From JBMFVE01 sp049966155 (lineage in GTDB: Bacteria > Bacteroidota > Ignavibacteria > Kryptoniales > JAKASW01): a stretch of 64,000 nucleotides of DNA. The DNA lies in the NCBI GenBank assembly GCA_049966155.1, contig JBMFVE010000008.1, positions 20,312 through 84,311 of the forward strand, written 5' to 3'. Within the stretch, counting starts at the first letter, position 1. Each line of letters begins with the position of its first letter. The position numbers were made by a program, and so were the translations under genes. The notes under the pieces were generated by a model, which did no database searches, was not told the origin of the DNA, and was given only the letters and a program-made list of their open reading frames with translations. Shown piece by piece: positions 44,826 to 54,336 of the stretch.

Positions 44826-45992
44826 CTACACTTTCAATTCTTGTCTGATTGAGATCGCAATTTTATAAAAAGCCGTTATCAGAAAAGCTCCAATCCCCCA
44901 AATGCCAAGCGCAATAAAAGACTCAGGAAGTGTTGGCCAGTATTTGACTATACTGCCAAACTGTGAGGGGATAAAACCTGCTATCACCAGACCGAGCCCC
45001 TTGTCAATCCAGATTGAAAAGAATACCATTAAACAGGATAAAAACAGGATTTTATTGTTGTTTCGACTTGCAGGTGTTATCAGCAAGATTAATGAGAGCA
45101 GAGCCAGGATAGAAGATGTCCACATCCAGGGTACCAGTGTCCTGTTGCCACCAAGTCCGGTGTAAAGAAACTGAAGGTGAGATACATCTTCCGGAATACC
45201 GCCATAAAGTGTTGTAAAAAGCTCCATTAAGATTAAGAATACATTAATACACATAGCATATGTCACTATCAGGGATAATTTCCTCATGGCTTCATCATTA
45301 ACATCATAACCTGCAATTTTTTTTACTATCATAGAAAGGACAATTAAAAGAGCCGGACCGGCAGAAAAAGCCGATGCCAGAAATCTGGGTGCAAGAATAG
45401 CTGTAAGCCAGAAAGGCCTCCCGGCTAACCCTGCAAATAAAAATGCAGTCACAGTATGAATACTTACTGCCCATGGTATGGAGATAATTATAACAGGTCT
45501 TATCCATCTTGCCGGCTCTGTATGCCTGTACTCAGCTCCCAGAGTGACACGTGTAATAATTATGTTAAGTATAAGGTAACCGCCAAGTGCAATTACATCC
45601 CAGAACATTAACGAATGAGGCGTTGGGTAGAAAAAGATGTTCAGTACACGAGATGGCTGACCTAAATCGACAAACACAAAGGTAATGCACATTACTACAG
45701 ACGAAATGGCAAGAAATTCACCAAGAATCGTTATCCTTGAGAATACCCGGTAGTTATGAAGGTAGTAAGGTAATACAACCATTACTGCCGAAGCGGCAAT
45801 ACCAACAATAAAAGTAAACTGCGCAATGTATAGTCCCCAGCTCACATCTCGACTCATACCTGTTATTCCCAATCCATAACTGAGCTGTTTCAGGTAAAAG
45901 TAAAAGCCGGCTGAAATAATCACGCACAGGAAAGCCAGCCAAAACCAGTACTTTTTACTCCCTTTGAAAGCATATTCCAGCATTTTAAGCAC
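44826..45992 (-). CDS. dsrP: DsrMKJOP membrane subunit P (NrfD family)
   Basis: A 388-aa NrfD-type quinone-interacting membrane protein with about ten helices. SRDVSWGLYIAQFTFIVGI and RFLASAFSAGPALLIVL are typical NrfD blocks. In the complex it exchanges electrons with menaquinol on the DsrO/DsrJ side. It directly follows dsrO, with no gap. Confidence 0.93.
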   Translation of the reverse strand: MLKMLEYAFKGSKKYWFWLAFLCVIISAGFYFYLKQLSYGLGITGMSRDVSWGLYIAQFTFIVGIAASAVMVVLPYYLHNYRVFSRITILGEFLAISSVVMCITFVFVDLGQPSRVLNIFFYPTPHSLMFWDVIALGGYLILNIIITRVTLGAEYRHTEPARWIRPVIIISIPWAVSIHTVTAFLFAGLAGRPFWLTAILAPRFLASAFSAGPALLIVLSMIVKKIAGYDVNDEAMRKLSLIVTYAMCINVFLILMELFTTLYGGIPEDVSHLQFLYTGLGGNRTLVPWMWTSSILALLSLILLITPASRNNNKILFLSCLMVFFSIWIDKGLGLVIAGFIPSQFGSIVKYWPTLPESFIALGIWGIGAFLITAFYKIAISIRQELKV

Positions 45993-46796
45993 CTAAACCA
46001 GGTAATAAATTTCAGGACCTGTCCCCAGACCAGGTTTTCGTCTTATGGAAAAGTTATCCTTCAAAAGACGCCTCACCTCCGATTCGGGATCGTTCAAATT
46101 CCCGAAGACCAGGGCCTTCTCGGGACAGGCTTCAACACATATTGGAAGCAAGCCCTGAGATACTCTCTCGTCACACCATGTGCACTTTTCCACCACTCCA
46201 GCGGAGCGGGTCGGGTAATCCGGGTTAATATCCTTGATAAATGGCCTTGGATCCCTCCAGTTGAAGCTTCTTGAGCCATATGGACATGCCGCCATGCAAT
46301 ATCTGCATCCAATGCAGCGGTGCCAATCCATCATCACTATTCCATCATCGCGCTTGAAGGTCGCCTGTGTGGGACATACTTCAACACATGGTGGATTATC
46401 ACAATTGTTACAAAAGACAGGAATAAGTTTTCCCTTAAACTCCTCTTTCATATAAAAATTTTCCTGGTCAATAAAAGCATCCTCATATGGCTCTTTCCAA
46501 ATCCATTTTATTGCATCCTTTGATTCCCCAAAATCTGGTATGTTGTGTGCCCTGTTGCAGGCATCAATACACCTGGTACACCCCTGTTCAGAGATGCACT
46601 TTCTCAAATCAACAACCATCGCCAGCCTGACTTTTTGTGTGCTCTTAACTGCGGGAGCTGTCGTCTTTTCAGCAAAGACTCTGGAAATAACCCTGGCAGC
46701 GGGACTATCTGTGCGGGATGTCAGGTACTTGCCGAGCGCTGTCCCCAGCGCAGTAATTCCCATCATTTTCAGCAAATTACGCCGTGTGATACTCAT
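45993..46796 (-). CDS. dsrO: DsrMKJOP periplasmic iron-sulfur subunit O
   Basis: A 267-aa protein with a twin-arginine signal (TRRNLLKMMGITALG) that exports it folded. Four [4Fe-4S] sets follow: CISEQGCTRCIDACNRAH, CNNCDNPPCVEVCPTQA, CIGCRYCMAACPYGS and CTWCDERVSQGLLPICVEACPEKAL. It links DsrJ hemes and DsrP. Its start shares one base with the dsrJ stop (TAATG). Confidence 0.95.
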   Translation of the reverse strand: MSITRRNLLKMMGITALGTALGKYLTSRTDSPAARVISRVFAEKTTAPAVKSTQKVRLAMVVDLRKCISEQGCTRCIDACNRAHNIPDFGESKDAIKWIWKEPYEDAFIDQENFYMKEEFKGKLIPVFCNNCDNPPCVEVCPTQATFKRDDGIVMMDWHRCIGCRYCMAACPYGSRSFNWRDPRPFIKDINPDYPTRSAGVVEKCTWCDERVSQGLLPICVEACPEKALVFGNLNDPESEVRRLLKDNFSIRRKPGLGTGPEIYYLV

Positions 46797-47191
46797 TATT
46801 TTCCTGATATACTTTGAGTCCTGTTATGGCAATCCCAGCAATATGGGGTCATGCCAACATAATCATGACATTTGTCGCAAAATTCAGACGAGTTGCTGTG
46901 ACAGTTCAGACAGGTTCTCGTAAGCCTCATCTTGTATTGTGCTCCGAACGGAGATGTATAGTAAGTCTTTCCTTCTCTGACAACTTCATAGCGCCATTTG
47001 TCGAGAAGTTCCATATGATCAGATAGCATGAAACTGGTAGTCGATACACATTCCTTTTGATTTGCAGGCAATATGGGATTGGGCTTCTCCAGAGCCGTTT
47101 TGCTTGAAATGTCGTACCAGAATGGCGACGTGAAAAAGACAACAAAGATCAATAACCCTGTTATTATTTTTCCACCATCATACACAGTCAA
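46796..47191 (-). CDS. dsrJ: DsrMKJOP triheme cytochrome c subunit J
   Basis: A 131-aa exported cytochrome with an uncleaved N-terminal helix (about 8-22). Three CxxCH sites: CLNCH, CDKCH and CWDCH. A further cysteine in KECVSTTSF matches the position of the unusual His/Cys-ligated heme in known DsrJ. It begins 41 bases after dsrK and overlaps dsrO. Confidence 0.93.
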   Translation of the reverse strand: MTVYDGGKIITGLLIFVVFFTSPFWYDISSKTALEKPNPILPANQKECVSTTSFMLSDHMELLDKWRYEVVREGKTYYTSPFGAQYKMRLTRTCLNCHSNSSEFCDKCHDYVGMTPYCWDCHNRTQSISGK

Positions 47192-47232
47192 TTCCCTTCA
47201 TGAATTTAACCTGCCGCGATTGATTGGCATTT

Positions 47233-48858
47233 TCAAACTTTTCCTTTATCATAACTTGATGACATCGGATTGCCACGCAAATCGGTTTCCCTTTCCTTTT
47301 CACCTTTCATAATTAACGCATTCCCGAGAAGCTCGTGGACTCCGCCAACTTCAACTCCTCCAACCCAGTAGTCCACAAGGGTTGGCAGCGTAGCTTTGTC
47401 GATAGCACATATGCAGCCCAGGAAGTTAACCCCATACTTTTCTTTAACAAATTTTACTGCATTTGCACGGGGTAATCCGCCTCTAAGTCTCATTTCAAGG
47501 TTCTCATCAGTTCCCAGACCTGCACCGCTTCCACAACAAAATGTTTTCTCCTTTATTGTATTTTCTGGCATCTCGAAGAAGTTATTGCATGAGTTCTTAA
47601 TGATATATCGCGGTTCCTCTATTAGCCCGAGTCCTCTTACCGGATTGCAGGAATCATGAAATGTCACTTTCCAGTGATCATTCCGGCTTTTGTCAAGCTT
47701 AATCTTTTCATTTTTGATTAAATCGGCTGTAAACTCACAAATGTGCACCATCTTGGTGGATCTGGCATTCTCAAATTTTGTACCGGTTATTGGTGAAACA
47801 GGCTCTTCAAGGAAGTCGGCCGGCCCATTTAAAGTATTCATGTACTGGTGAACAACCCTCCACATATGACCGCATTCTCCACCAAGTATCCATTTGACAC
47901 CAAGCCTTTTAGCTTCGGCATACATCTTTGCATTTAAACTCTTCATCAGATCATGTGATATAAATGACCCAAAGTTTCCCCCCTCGGATGCATATGTACT
48001 CCAGGTATAATCAAGACCAATTTCATGAAATAGCGCAAGGTAGCCAAGTAACGTGTAATAATGAGGAGTTGCAAAATAATCAGCTGATGGAGCAATAAAG
48101 AGAATCTCTGCACCCTTACGGTTAATAGGAGCCTCTACCTTTACACCTGTAATTGATTCCAGGTCGTCAACTGCAAACTCAATGCTCTCCTTAAAACCGT
48201 GAGGCTGAATGCCAAGATGATTCCCCGTTCTAAAACTGTTGGCAACAGGTGTAATTATCCAGTCAATGTTTACCCCAATTAAATTCAGCAGCTCACGAAC
48301 CAGGAGTGTTATCTCGGCTGTATCAATGCCGTATGGGCAGAAAACTGAGCATCTGCGGCATTGGGTGCACTGGTAAAAATAATAAAACCATTCTTTTATG
48401 ACATCAATGTCCAGCTTTCGCGAGCCAGCAAGTTTACCAAGTATTTTTCCTGCAAGAGTGAAATTGCCTCTGTAAACAGATCTTAATAGCTCAGCCCTTA
48501 CAACCGGCATATTCTTGGGATCACCCGACCCTATGAAGAAATGACATTTGTCAGCACAGGCACCACACCTCACGCAAATGTCCATGAAAATTTTTAACGA
48601 CCTGAAACGATGTAATCGATCCCTTAGACCTTCAAGTATGATCTCTTTCCAGTTTTCGGGGAGTTGCCAGTCGGAATCAGATGGTTGCCACTTCCTTGGA
48701 TTGGGCAAACCAAGATACTCAACGTTTTTTGGATTCCCGCTATGGTTGTAGGTTCCGGGCTTAAACTCCACAACAGGATCCATCCACTTTTTTTTGCCCG
48801 GCCTGTAGTCGATACTATTGATCAGTTCGTCGGGCGATGTTTTTACCTTAGAAGACAT
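47233..48858 (-). CDS. dsrK: DsrMKJOP catalytic subunit K (HdrD-like)
   Basis: A 541-aa heterodisulfide-reductase-like protein. It has two ferredoxin clusters (CVRCGACADKCHF and CTQCRRCSVFCPYG) and the special cluster site in the CCG domains (HDSCNPVRG, FCCGSGAGLG, LGCICAID). It is thought to reduce the DsrC trisulfide on the cytoplasmic face, using electrons from DsrM. Starts seven bases after dsrM. Confidence 0.95.
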   Translation of the reverse strand: MSSKVKTSPDELINSIDYRPGKKKWMDPVVEFKPGTYNHSGNPKNVEYLGLPNPRKWQPSDSDWQLPENWKEIILEGLRDRLHRFRSLKIFMDICVRCGACADKCHFFIGSGDPKNMPVVRAELLRSVYRGNFTLAGKILGKLAGSRKLDIDVIKEWFYYFYQCTQCRRCSVFCPYGIDTAEITLLVRELLNLIGVNIDWIITPVANSFRTGNHLGIQPHGFKESIEFAVDDLESITGVKVEAPINRKGAEILFIAPSADYFATPHYYTLLGYLALFHEIGLDYTWSTYASEGGNFGSFISHDLMKSLNAKMYAEAKRLGVKWILGGECGHMWRVVHQYMNTLNGPADFLEEPVSPITGTKFENARSTKMVHICEFTADLIKNEKIKLDKSRNDHWKVTFHDSCNPVRGLGLIEEPRYIIKNSCNNFFEMPENTIKEKTFCCGSGAGLGTDENLEMRLRGGLPRANAVKFVKEKYGVNFLGCICAIDKATLPTLVDYWVGGVEVGGVHELLGNALIMKGEKERETDLRGNPMSSSYDKGKV

Positions 48859-48864
48859 ACACGA

Positions 48865-49857
48865 TTATTCCTTTTCAACAGGGAGCCCTGCCTCTTTCAT
48901 CTTTTCCCGAAACTCATCTTCGTATTCTTCATACGTGTGAACTCTTACAGGGTGATTCCAGGGATTGACATGCCTCTTCATCCTGCTGTTATTTGCCAGG
49001 TTCCTTGTTGGAGAAAGAAATATTCCCGGCATATGCAGAAGCTTGCTGAACGGAAAGTAAGCAAGTAATGTGCAGACCAGAAAGAGATGAATATAGAAAA
49101 TGAGTCCAATCCCCTGTGGAACAAATGGGTGAAGCGAAAATAACCCTGTCGCAAATTCCTTTACCTTCACAATATCAACCCTTGTGAAGTACCTCATCAT
49201 AACCCCGGTTGTAACAATGGCAAGGATCAGGAAGAGGGGGAAATAATCTGAAGCCATTGAAATGTACCTTACTTTAAAGTCTATTATTCTTCGGAGAAAC
49301 AGGAATAATAGAGCCAGTAAGATAAGAACATCTGTAATGTATACATCAGGAACTCCGGCCTGGAAGAAACCATCCAGTGATTGAATATAAATGACAAAAT
49401 GAGGAATTGGCTGCATAAACAACCTCAAATGCCTGAGGAGAATAACCAGCAACGACCAGTGAAATGCCATTGCACCTAACCAGAGGTATTTTGTGCTTCC
49501 GTAGGTCAGTACAGGCCCGCTTTTCATTTCCATTTTGGTATTTCTAAAAAGCGATCGGAAAAACAATATCTCAAGGATCATCCTTCCTACAACTCCAGCA
49601 GTTGTATGTGGACTTTCCAGCGGATTACTTTTAATCCAGGAGAGGGATTTTTGCTGACCAGCAACGGTGGGAATATGAAAGGGTACAGGTGACATTGACC
49701 ACTTTATTACCTGGTAAACAATACCGAATAAAAAAATCGCTATACATGCGTAGGGTATCACAACAGCAAAAATTACTGTCAATCCCGATACTTCAAACCC
49801 TATAATGGCTGCACCAGTTAACAGCAATATCAACAAAAAAGAGTAAAGAATATCCAT
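48865..49857 (-). CDS. dsrM: DsrMKJOP cytochrome b subunit M (NarI-like)
   Basis: A 330-aa membrane protein with about six helices. Heme-ligand histidines fit AFHWSLLVILLRHLRLF and FYIHLFLVCTLLAYFPFSKLLHM, as in NarI. It oxidises menaquinol and passes electrons to DsrK. The cytoplasmic C-terminus is about 50 residues. It is the first gene of dsrMKJOP, 75 bases after the RsbRD-like gene. Confidence 0.93.
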   Translation of the reverse strand: MDILYSFLLILLLTGAAIIGFEVSGLTVIFAVVIPYACIAIFLFGIVYQVIKWSMSPVPFHIPTVAGQQKSLSWIKSNPLESPHTTAGVVGRMILEILFFRSLFRNTKMEMKSGPVLTYGSTKYLWLGAMAFHWSLLVILLRHLRLFMQPIPHFVIYIQSLDGFFQAGVPDVYITDVLILLALLFLFLRRIIDFKVRYISMASDYFPLFLILAIVTTGVMMRYFTRVDIVKVKEFATGLFSLHPFVPQGIGLIFYIHLFLVCTLLAYFPFSKLLHMPGIFLSPTRNLANNSRMKRHVNPWNHPVRVHTYEEYEDEFREKMKEAGLPVEKE

Positions 49858-49932
49858 TTCTTATTCCTTACGTGCTCTGGCTCTGCAAGACCGTGTTGAT
49901 TGATTTATTCTGTACATACCACTTATAAAAAA

Positions 49933-50439
49933 TTAACTGTTGCCATTTTTCATCAAGAAACTCTCGGCAAACCTCATCTTTACTTCATTCAACCTGAGTT
50001 TAAATAGCTTTTCCCTGGATTCCATATACAGGTCAAACGCAATTAAGGCTGTTTTATCTATTATGGCATCGAGCTTGTGAAGATCGTCAGTCGACAGCCT
50101 TTCAAAAACATCTGGCTGTAATGTATCATGAATCGCCTCTTTCAGCAGAAACACAAATCTTATCGCTTCAGAGGGGGTGAATTCCTGAACAGCCCTTATC
50201 CTTACAATGTCTCTCAACAAATTTTTCATACGAAGCTGATTGTTTTCACCAATAATCTCTTCAAAAATAACCGGGAGGTTTTCGCTGATCGTATGTCCAA
50301 TTGGATTGGCAAACTGATTCTTTTGATTCTTAAAGAATTTAGCCCCTTCCTCAGGATATGAGCGAAGAAGCTTTTCTACCCAGGCGCCGGCTATCGCAGC
50401 TTTTTCACGTCTCAGTAAATCCATCAGTTTATCTGCCAT
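49933..50439 (-). CDS. RsbRD-like (RsbR N-terminal-type) sensory protein
   Basis: A 168-aa all-helical protein. KAAIAGAWVEKLLRSYPEEG and ELLKFLLKEAIH-like helices match the RsbRD N-terminal domain, a globin-like sensory fold. Such genes commonly sit directly before dsrMKJOP in sulfate reducers; their function is not known to me. Redox or ligand sensing is assumed. It follows dsrC, separated by two hairpins. Confidence 0.8.
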   Translation of the reverse strand: MADKLMDLLRREKAAIAGAWVEKLLRSYPEEGAKFFKNQKNQFANPIGHTISENLPVIFEEIIGENNQLRMKNLLRDIVRIRAVQEFTPSEAIRFVFLLKEAIHDTLQPDVFERLSTDDLHKLDAIIDKTALIAFDLYMESREKLFKLRLNEVKMRFAESFLMKNGNS

Positions 50440-50458
50440 AATGTTCCCTCAGGAAGCA

Positions 50459-50508
50459 ATTACCTGCGATAAAGCAGGTAATCTTCTCATCTTACAATAA
50501 AATGAGAA
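50459..50508 (-). other. Two hairpins between dsrC and the RsbRD-like gene
   Basis: First, after dsrC: TTCTCAT pairs with ATGAGAA (50508-50502 with 50490-50484) around an 11-base loop. Then ATTACCTGC pairs with GCAGGTAAT (50482-50474 with 50467-50459), nine perfect pairs around a six-base loop. No T run follows. They probably protect the 3' end of a processed, abundant dsrC message while letting some read-through reach dsrMKJOP. Confidence 0.6.
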
Positions 50509-50527
50509 CCTTCTTAAAAGAGGTCCA

Positions 50528-50845
50528 TTACACACAGCCAGTTGGCTTTGCCAGCCCGGCTACCTTGCATGCTCCTTTTGCAGGTCCTGATGGAAAAAGG
50601 TCGTAAATCTCCTTAAGTGAAAACCCTGTATCCTTACAAAGCTTGCGAACCATCGGGGCTATTCCATACTTTAAATAATAATCACGCAAATAACGCACAA
50701 CCTTCCAGTGTGCTTCTGTAAGCTCCTTAATATCTTCGGTTGTGGCAAGCGCTCTTGCAACATCTTCGTTCCATTCCTCTGGCTTTTGCATGAAACCATC
50801 TTCATCTACTTCAATTTTCAGTCCTTGATACTCAAATATCGGCAT
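50528..50845 (-). CDS. dsrC: DsrC sulfur-carrier protein
   Basis: A 105-aa true DsrC, not a TusE homolog only: it has both essential C-terminal cysteines, C93 and C104, in CKVAGLAKPTGCV (CX10C). The DsrAB reaction places sulfite sulfur between these cysteines as a trisulfide, later reduced by DsrMKJOP. The core TKEDGFMQKPEEWNEDVA-type region is present as EDGFMQKPEEWN. It lies in the dsr operon after dsrL, an arrangement more usual in uncultured lineages than in Desulfovibrio. Confidence 0.96.
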   Translation of the reverse strand: MPIFEYQGLKIEVDEDGFMQKPEEWNEDVARALATTEDIKELTEAHWKVVRYLRDYYLKYGIAPMVRKLCKDTGFSLKEIYDLFPSGPAKGACKVAGLAKPTGCV

Positions 50846-50887
50846 GATGTTTGACCTCCATTTAAAATTAGATTTTTGACCTGATTT

Positions 50888-52573
50888 CTATTTCATATCT
50901 ATGTATCCACATGGACAGTTTTCTGCGCACTTCTTGCAACCAATGCAAAACTCTAACTTAAACTCATATTTACCGTGCTTAACTACAGGTTTGACAATAG
51001 CCTGGTCTGAGCAATAGCTCCAACAGGTGCCACAGTCAAAGCATGACCCACAGCTCATGCATCTCTTCGCTTCTGCTATTGCTTGCTCAGCTGTAAGTGT
51101 GGATGTGATTTCAACATTCAGACCCTTTAGCCTTTCCTCCGGGGATTTTTTTAGAGGTTCGTTTCTGACAGCCGACTGATAGTAGCTTAAGATGATTTTA
51201 TCATGTGTGATAACCGGCGGCTTCTGTACAGGCTGGACGGCAATATTTTGAAGCTTGCTGTGAATGCTCTCCGCAGCTTTTCTTCCATCGTATATTGCTA
51301 TGGTAACCAGGCCTAAATTAAGAGCATCACCCCCAGCATATGTTTTGTTGACCCTGGTAGACCTGTCTTCATCAACTTTAATCCAATTGCTGGATTCACG
51401 AAGGAAATCGAGTCCACTGAAATCCGGCTCCTGACTGACTGCCGCAATAACTGCCGTGGCATCAACATAAAAATATGAGTCAGGTATAGGAACAGGCCGC
51501 CTTCGACCGGATTGATCGGGTTCACCAAGAGACATCTCCTGACACTTAATTCTCTTAATAAAATTGCCTTCCTTTTCGAACTCAACAGGCGCACTAAGAA
51601 ATCTTATTTTAACACCCTCTTCTTCTGCACCATTGACCTCCTCCGGTATGGCTGGCATCTCATTTCGCGTACGCCTGTATAGGATGGTCACATCTGCCCC
51701 CAGCCTCCTTGAAACACGGGCAGCATCTATTGCAGTATCCCCACCCCCTATTACCACAACCTTATTTCCTATCTCTACACTCCTTCCGGAGTTTACCTCA
51801 TTAAGAAAAGATGTTCCTGTAAATATATTTACTGCATCTTCATTTGGAATCCCAAGCAACTTCCCTTTGTGAGCTCCTATCGCTACAAAGACAGCATCGT
51901 ACTCGCTTTGTAAACGATCATAGGGCAAATCCTTTCCGACTCTCTGATTACATTTGATTTCTACACCAAGTGCTTCAATTCTACTTATTTCCTTATCGAG
52001 TATTTCTTCAGGAAGCCGATAGTTTGGAATACCATATCTCAACATCCCACCCGGTTTGCTGAGCGCCTCGTATACAGTAACAGCATAACCCCTCCTTGCC
52101 AGTTGATATGCGCAGGAAAGTCCTGCCGGTCCTGACCCGACAACTGCAATCTTTTGTGGATATACCTCTTCTGAAATCTTCCTAAGCTTAAGTCCCCTTT
52201 CCAGAGCATAATCACCGATAAATCTTTCAATGCTGTTTATTCCAACTGCTCCATCTTTATGACCCCGGTTGCAATCTCCTTCACATGGATGTGGACAAAC
52301 TCTTCCGCATACAGATGGAAAGGGATTTTTCTCGGTTAATATTTCCCACGCCCTGGTAAAAGATTCATCGTACGATTTGCCAAGATCCTCTGTCCAGCTT
52401 ATTGCTGTTAATACCTCTCTAATGTCAGTCTCATTCGGGCATGCGTTCTTGCAGGGTGGAGTCTTCAGCACATATGCCGGGCACAGGGACGAAGTTTCTA
52501 CTGCGGAAACCCCAACAGCCTGAGTACGCAGTTGTCCAAGAGATCTGGTAACCTTTTTTACAACCTTTGCCAT
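50888..52573 (-). CDS. dsrL: DsrL-type NAD(P)H:acceptor oxidoreductase
   Basis: A 561-aa flavoprotein of the glutamate-synthase small-subunit type. An N-terminal cysteine set (CPAYVLKTPPCKNACPNE) binds [4Fe-4S]; FAD motif IAVVGSGPAGLSCAYQLA; NAD(P) motif VVIGGGDTAIDAARVSRR. The C-terminal ferredoxin part has CMSCGSCFDCGTCWSYC and CIGCKKCAENCPCG. DsrL couples NAD(P)H to DsrAB; it is essential in sulfur oxidisers, and a separate DsrL-2 type exists in reducers or disproportionators. Which type this is needs a tree. It lies between dsrN and dsrC. Confidence 0.85.
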   Translation of the reverse strand: MAKVVKKVTRSLGQLRTQAVGVSAVETSSLCPAYVLKTPPCKNACPNETDIREVLTAISWTEDLGKSYDESFTRAWEILTEKNPFPSVCGRVCPHPCEGDCNRGHKDGAVGINSIERFIGDYALERGLKLRKISEEVYPQKIAVVGSGPAGLSCAYQLARRGYAVTVYEALSKPGGMLRYGIPNYRLPEEILDKEISRIEALGVEIKCNQRVGKDLPYDRLQSEYDAVFVAIGAHKGKLLGIPNEDAVNIFTGTSFLNEVNSGRSVEIGNKVVVIGGGDTAIDAARVSRRLGADVTILYRRTRNEMPAIPEEVNGAEEEGVKIRFLSAPVEFEKEGNFIKRIKCQEMSLGEPDQSGRRRPVPIPDSYFYVDATAVIAAVSQEPDFSGLDFLRESSNWIKVDEDRSTRVNKTYAGGDALNLGLVTIAIYDGRKAAESIHSKLQNIAVQPVQKPPVITHDKIILSYYQSAVRNEPLKKSPEERLKGLNVEITSTLTAEQAIAEAKRCMSCGSCFDCGTCWSYCSDQAIVKPVVKHGKYEFKLEFCIGCKKCAENCPCGYIDMK

Positions 52574-52603
52574 TTTATTGACCTATAATGCTTTTTAATG
52601 CTT

Positions 52604-54049
52604 TCACAGCTCAACAATGTTTGTTTCAAGAATGCCACCTTTTGCTTTTCGCATTCTGTAATTTCTTGCACACCGCAATACTCCATTAACCCACTCTGGA
52701 CACGACACGGCATTAAGATGCATGTAACTGGCAAAGACATTTTTATAGAGTATCCCGTCACGGTTAGCTACAGCTCCGTTTCCGCGAAGAACGCTAACAG
52801 TGAATTTAACCTCTGGATCATATCCGGTAATTCCCGAATAGTGAAATTCGTGCCCTTTAAGCATAGTGCCAACCGGGAAATACGGATTCTCTCCATCAAC
52901 CAGGGCTTCACAATAACCGTGACCCTGAGGAAAATCGTAAAGCCGAATCTTAATCGGAAGGACTCCGGAAAGTGCATACTCTTTACCATTGAGCTCTAAA
53001 GAACGTGAGAGATATATCAGTCCACCGCATTCTGCATATATCGGGAGTCCTTCCTCAGCCATTTTTTTAACGGCATGGAGTGCGGATGCATTTGCTGTTA
53101 TTTTATTAATGTTTCTTTCAGGGAACCCACCCCCTATGTAAAGCAAATCAATATCTTCCGGAATTCTGTCAGCAGAAGCAGAGATTGGAATTAATTCTGC
53201 ACCGTGCACAGAAAGCGTTTCCAGGTTTTCAGGGTAATAAAAACTAAATGATTCGTCTCTGAAATACGCAATTCTAAGTTTCTCCTTTGCCGATGCAGAA
53301 ATGACTCTCTGCTCAACGTCTTCCACCTCAAATTTCATAGGAGGTACTTTCTTGGAAATATTTATAATTGCAGTAGTGTCCACACAGTCTTCCATAATTT
53401 TTGCAAGTCGATCCAGTACTCCAGAGCCATTTTCAAATTCACCGGGCGTTATCAGGCCGAGGTAACGTGATGGCAACGAAAACTCATCTGGTAACTTTGG
53501 AATTGCTCCAAGAATCGGCACACCGGTCAGCTCTTCAATAGCCCTTCTTACAACCTGTTCATGCCTTTTGTTAGCCACCCTGTTCAAGATTACACCGGCA
53601 ATTTTTAACACGGGATCAATATTATTGCACCCGGATATGCTTGCAGCAGCAGTACGGGTAACCTTTGAAATATCCTGTACAATGACAATGGGTGCCTTAA
53701 GGAGCTTTGCTAATTCGGCAGTACTATAAGTTCCTTTGCTGTCGAAACCGTCGAAAATCCCTCTGTTCCCTTCAATAATGCTAATTGCACTCCCCCTGGC
53801 ACCTTTTAAAAATGACCTGACGAGACCATCATTACCCATTAAATATGCGTCCAGATTGCGGACATGGCCACCTGCTGCAGCTCCGAGCCATGCGGCGTCT
53901 ATGTAATCTGGACCTTTTTTAAAAAGGGAAACCCTTAGCCCTCTTTTAATGATAGCTCTTGCCAGGCCGCAGGTCACCACCGTCTTGCCTGAATCGCCAG
54001 ACAGACCGCCAATTACTACCCTGGGGTAACTGTCAAAGTACATCTGCAT
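52604..54049 (-). CDS. dsrN: DsrN, cobyrinate a,c-diamide synthase-like siroheme amidase
   Basis: A 481-aa CbiA-type enzyme. N-terminal ATPase site VVIGGLSGDSGKTVVTCGLA; C-terminal glutamine amidotransferase with the nucleophile cysteine in YAECGGLIYL (about residue 341). In dsr operons it amidates siroheme to siroheme amide for DsrAB. Location between dsrD and dsrL supports this over a cobalamin role. Confidence 0.93.
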   Translation of the reverse strand: MQMYFDSYPRVVIGGLSGDSGKTVVTCGLARAIIKRGLRVSLFKKGPDYIDAAWLGAAAGGHVRNLDAYLMGNDGLVRSFLKGARGSAISIIEGNRGIFDGFDSKGTYSTAELAKLLKAPIVIVQDISKVTRTAAASISGCNNIDPVLKIAGVILNRVANKRHEQVVRRAIEELTGVPILGAIPKLPDEFSLPSRYLGLITPGEFENGSGVLDRLAKIMEDCVDTTAIINISKKVPPMKFEVEDVEQRVISASAKEKLRIAYFRDESFSFYYPENLETLSVHGAELIPISASADRIPEDIDLLYIGGGFPERNINKITANASALHAVKKMAEEGLPIYAECGGLIYLSRSLELNGKEYALSGVLPIKIRLYDFPQGHGYCEALVDGENPYFPVGTMLKGHEFHYSGITGYDPEVKFTVSVLRGNGAVANRDGILYKNVFASYMHLNAVSCPEWVNGVLRCARNYRMRKAKGGILETNIVEL

Positions 54050-54075
54050 TTATGTCCGGGTCCGCTTTCTTAAGT

Positions 54076-54324
54076 TTAATTTTCCGCACCTTCTTTGTGC
54101 GGAATCTCGATGAAGCTTCCACCATAATACGTATAAATACACTTTCCACTTTCAATCAAATCTCTAATTGCCTGCTTGGCAAGATCCCTGTCGCATCTGC
54201 TGCCGAACAGTTCCAGAACTGCTTTGGTAAGATCAGTTGCCTTCCATTTTTTTTGACCCGCAGTTTCCTTGATCATCTTATACATCGCATCTGAAACCTC
54301 TGCCACCGTTGCTCGCTCTGCCAT
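54076..54324 (-). CDS. dsrD: DsrD, winged-helix activator of sulfite reductase
   Basis: An 82-aa winged-helix protein (KETAGQKKWKATDLTKAVLE and AIRDLIESGKCIYTYYGGSFIE). DsrD follows dsrB in sulfate reducers and raises DsrAB activity. It is mostly absent from sulfur oxidisers, so it is a marker for the reductive direction. It is 12 bases after dsrB. Confidence 0.93.
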   Translation of the reverse strand: MAERATVAEVSDAMYKMIKETAGQKKWKATDLTKAVLELFGSRCDRDLAKQAIRDLIESGKCIYTYYGGSFIEIPHKEGAEN

Positions 54325-54336
54325 AATTACACCTCC

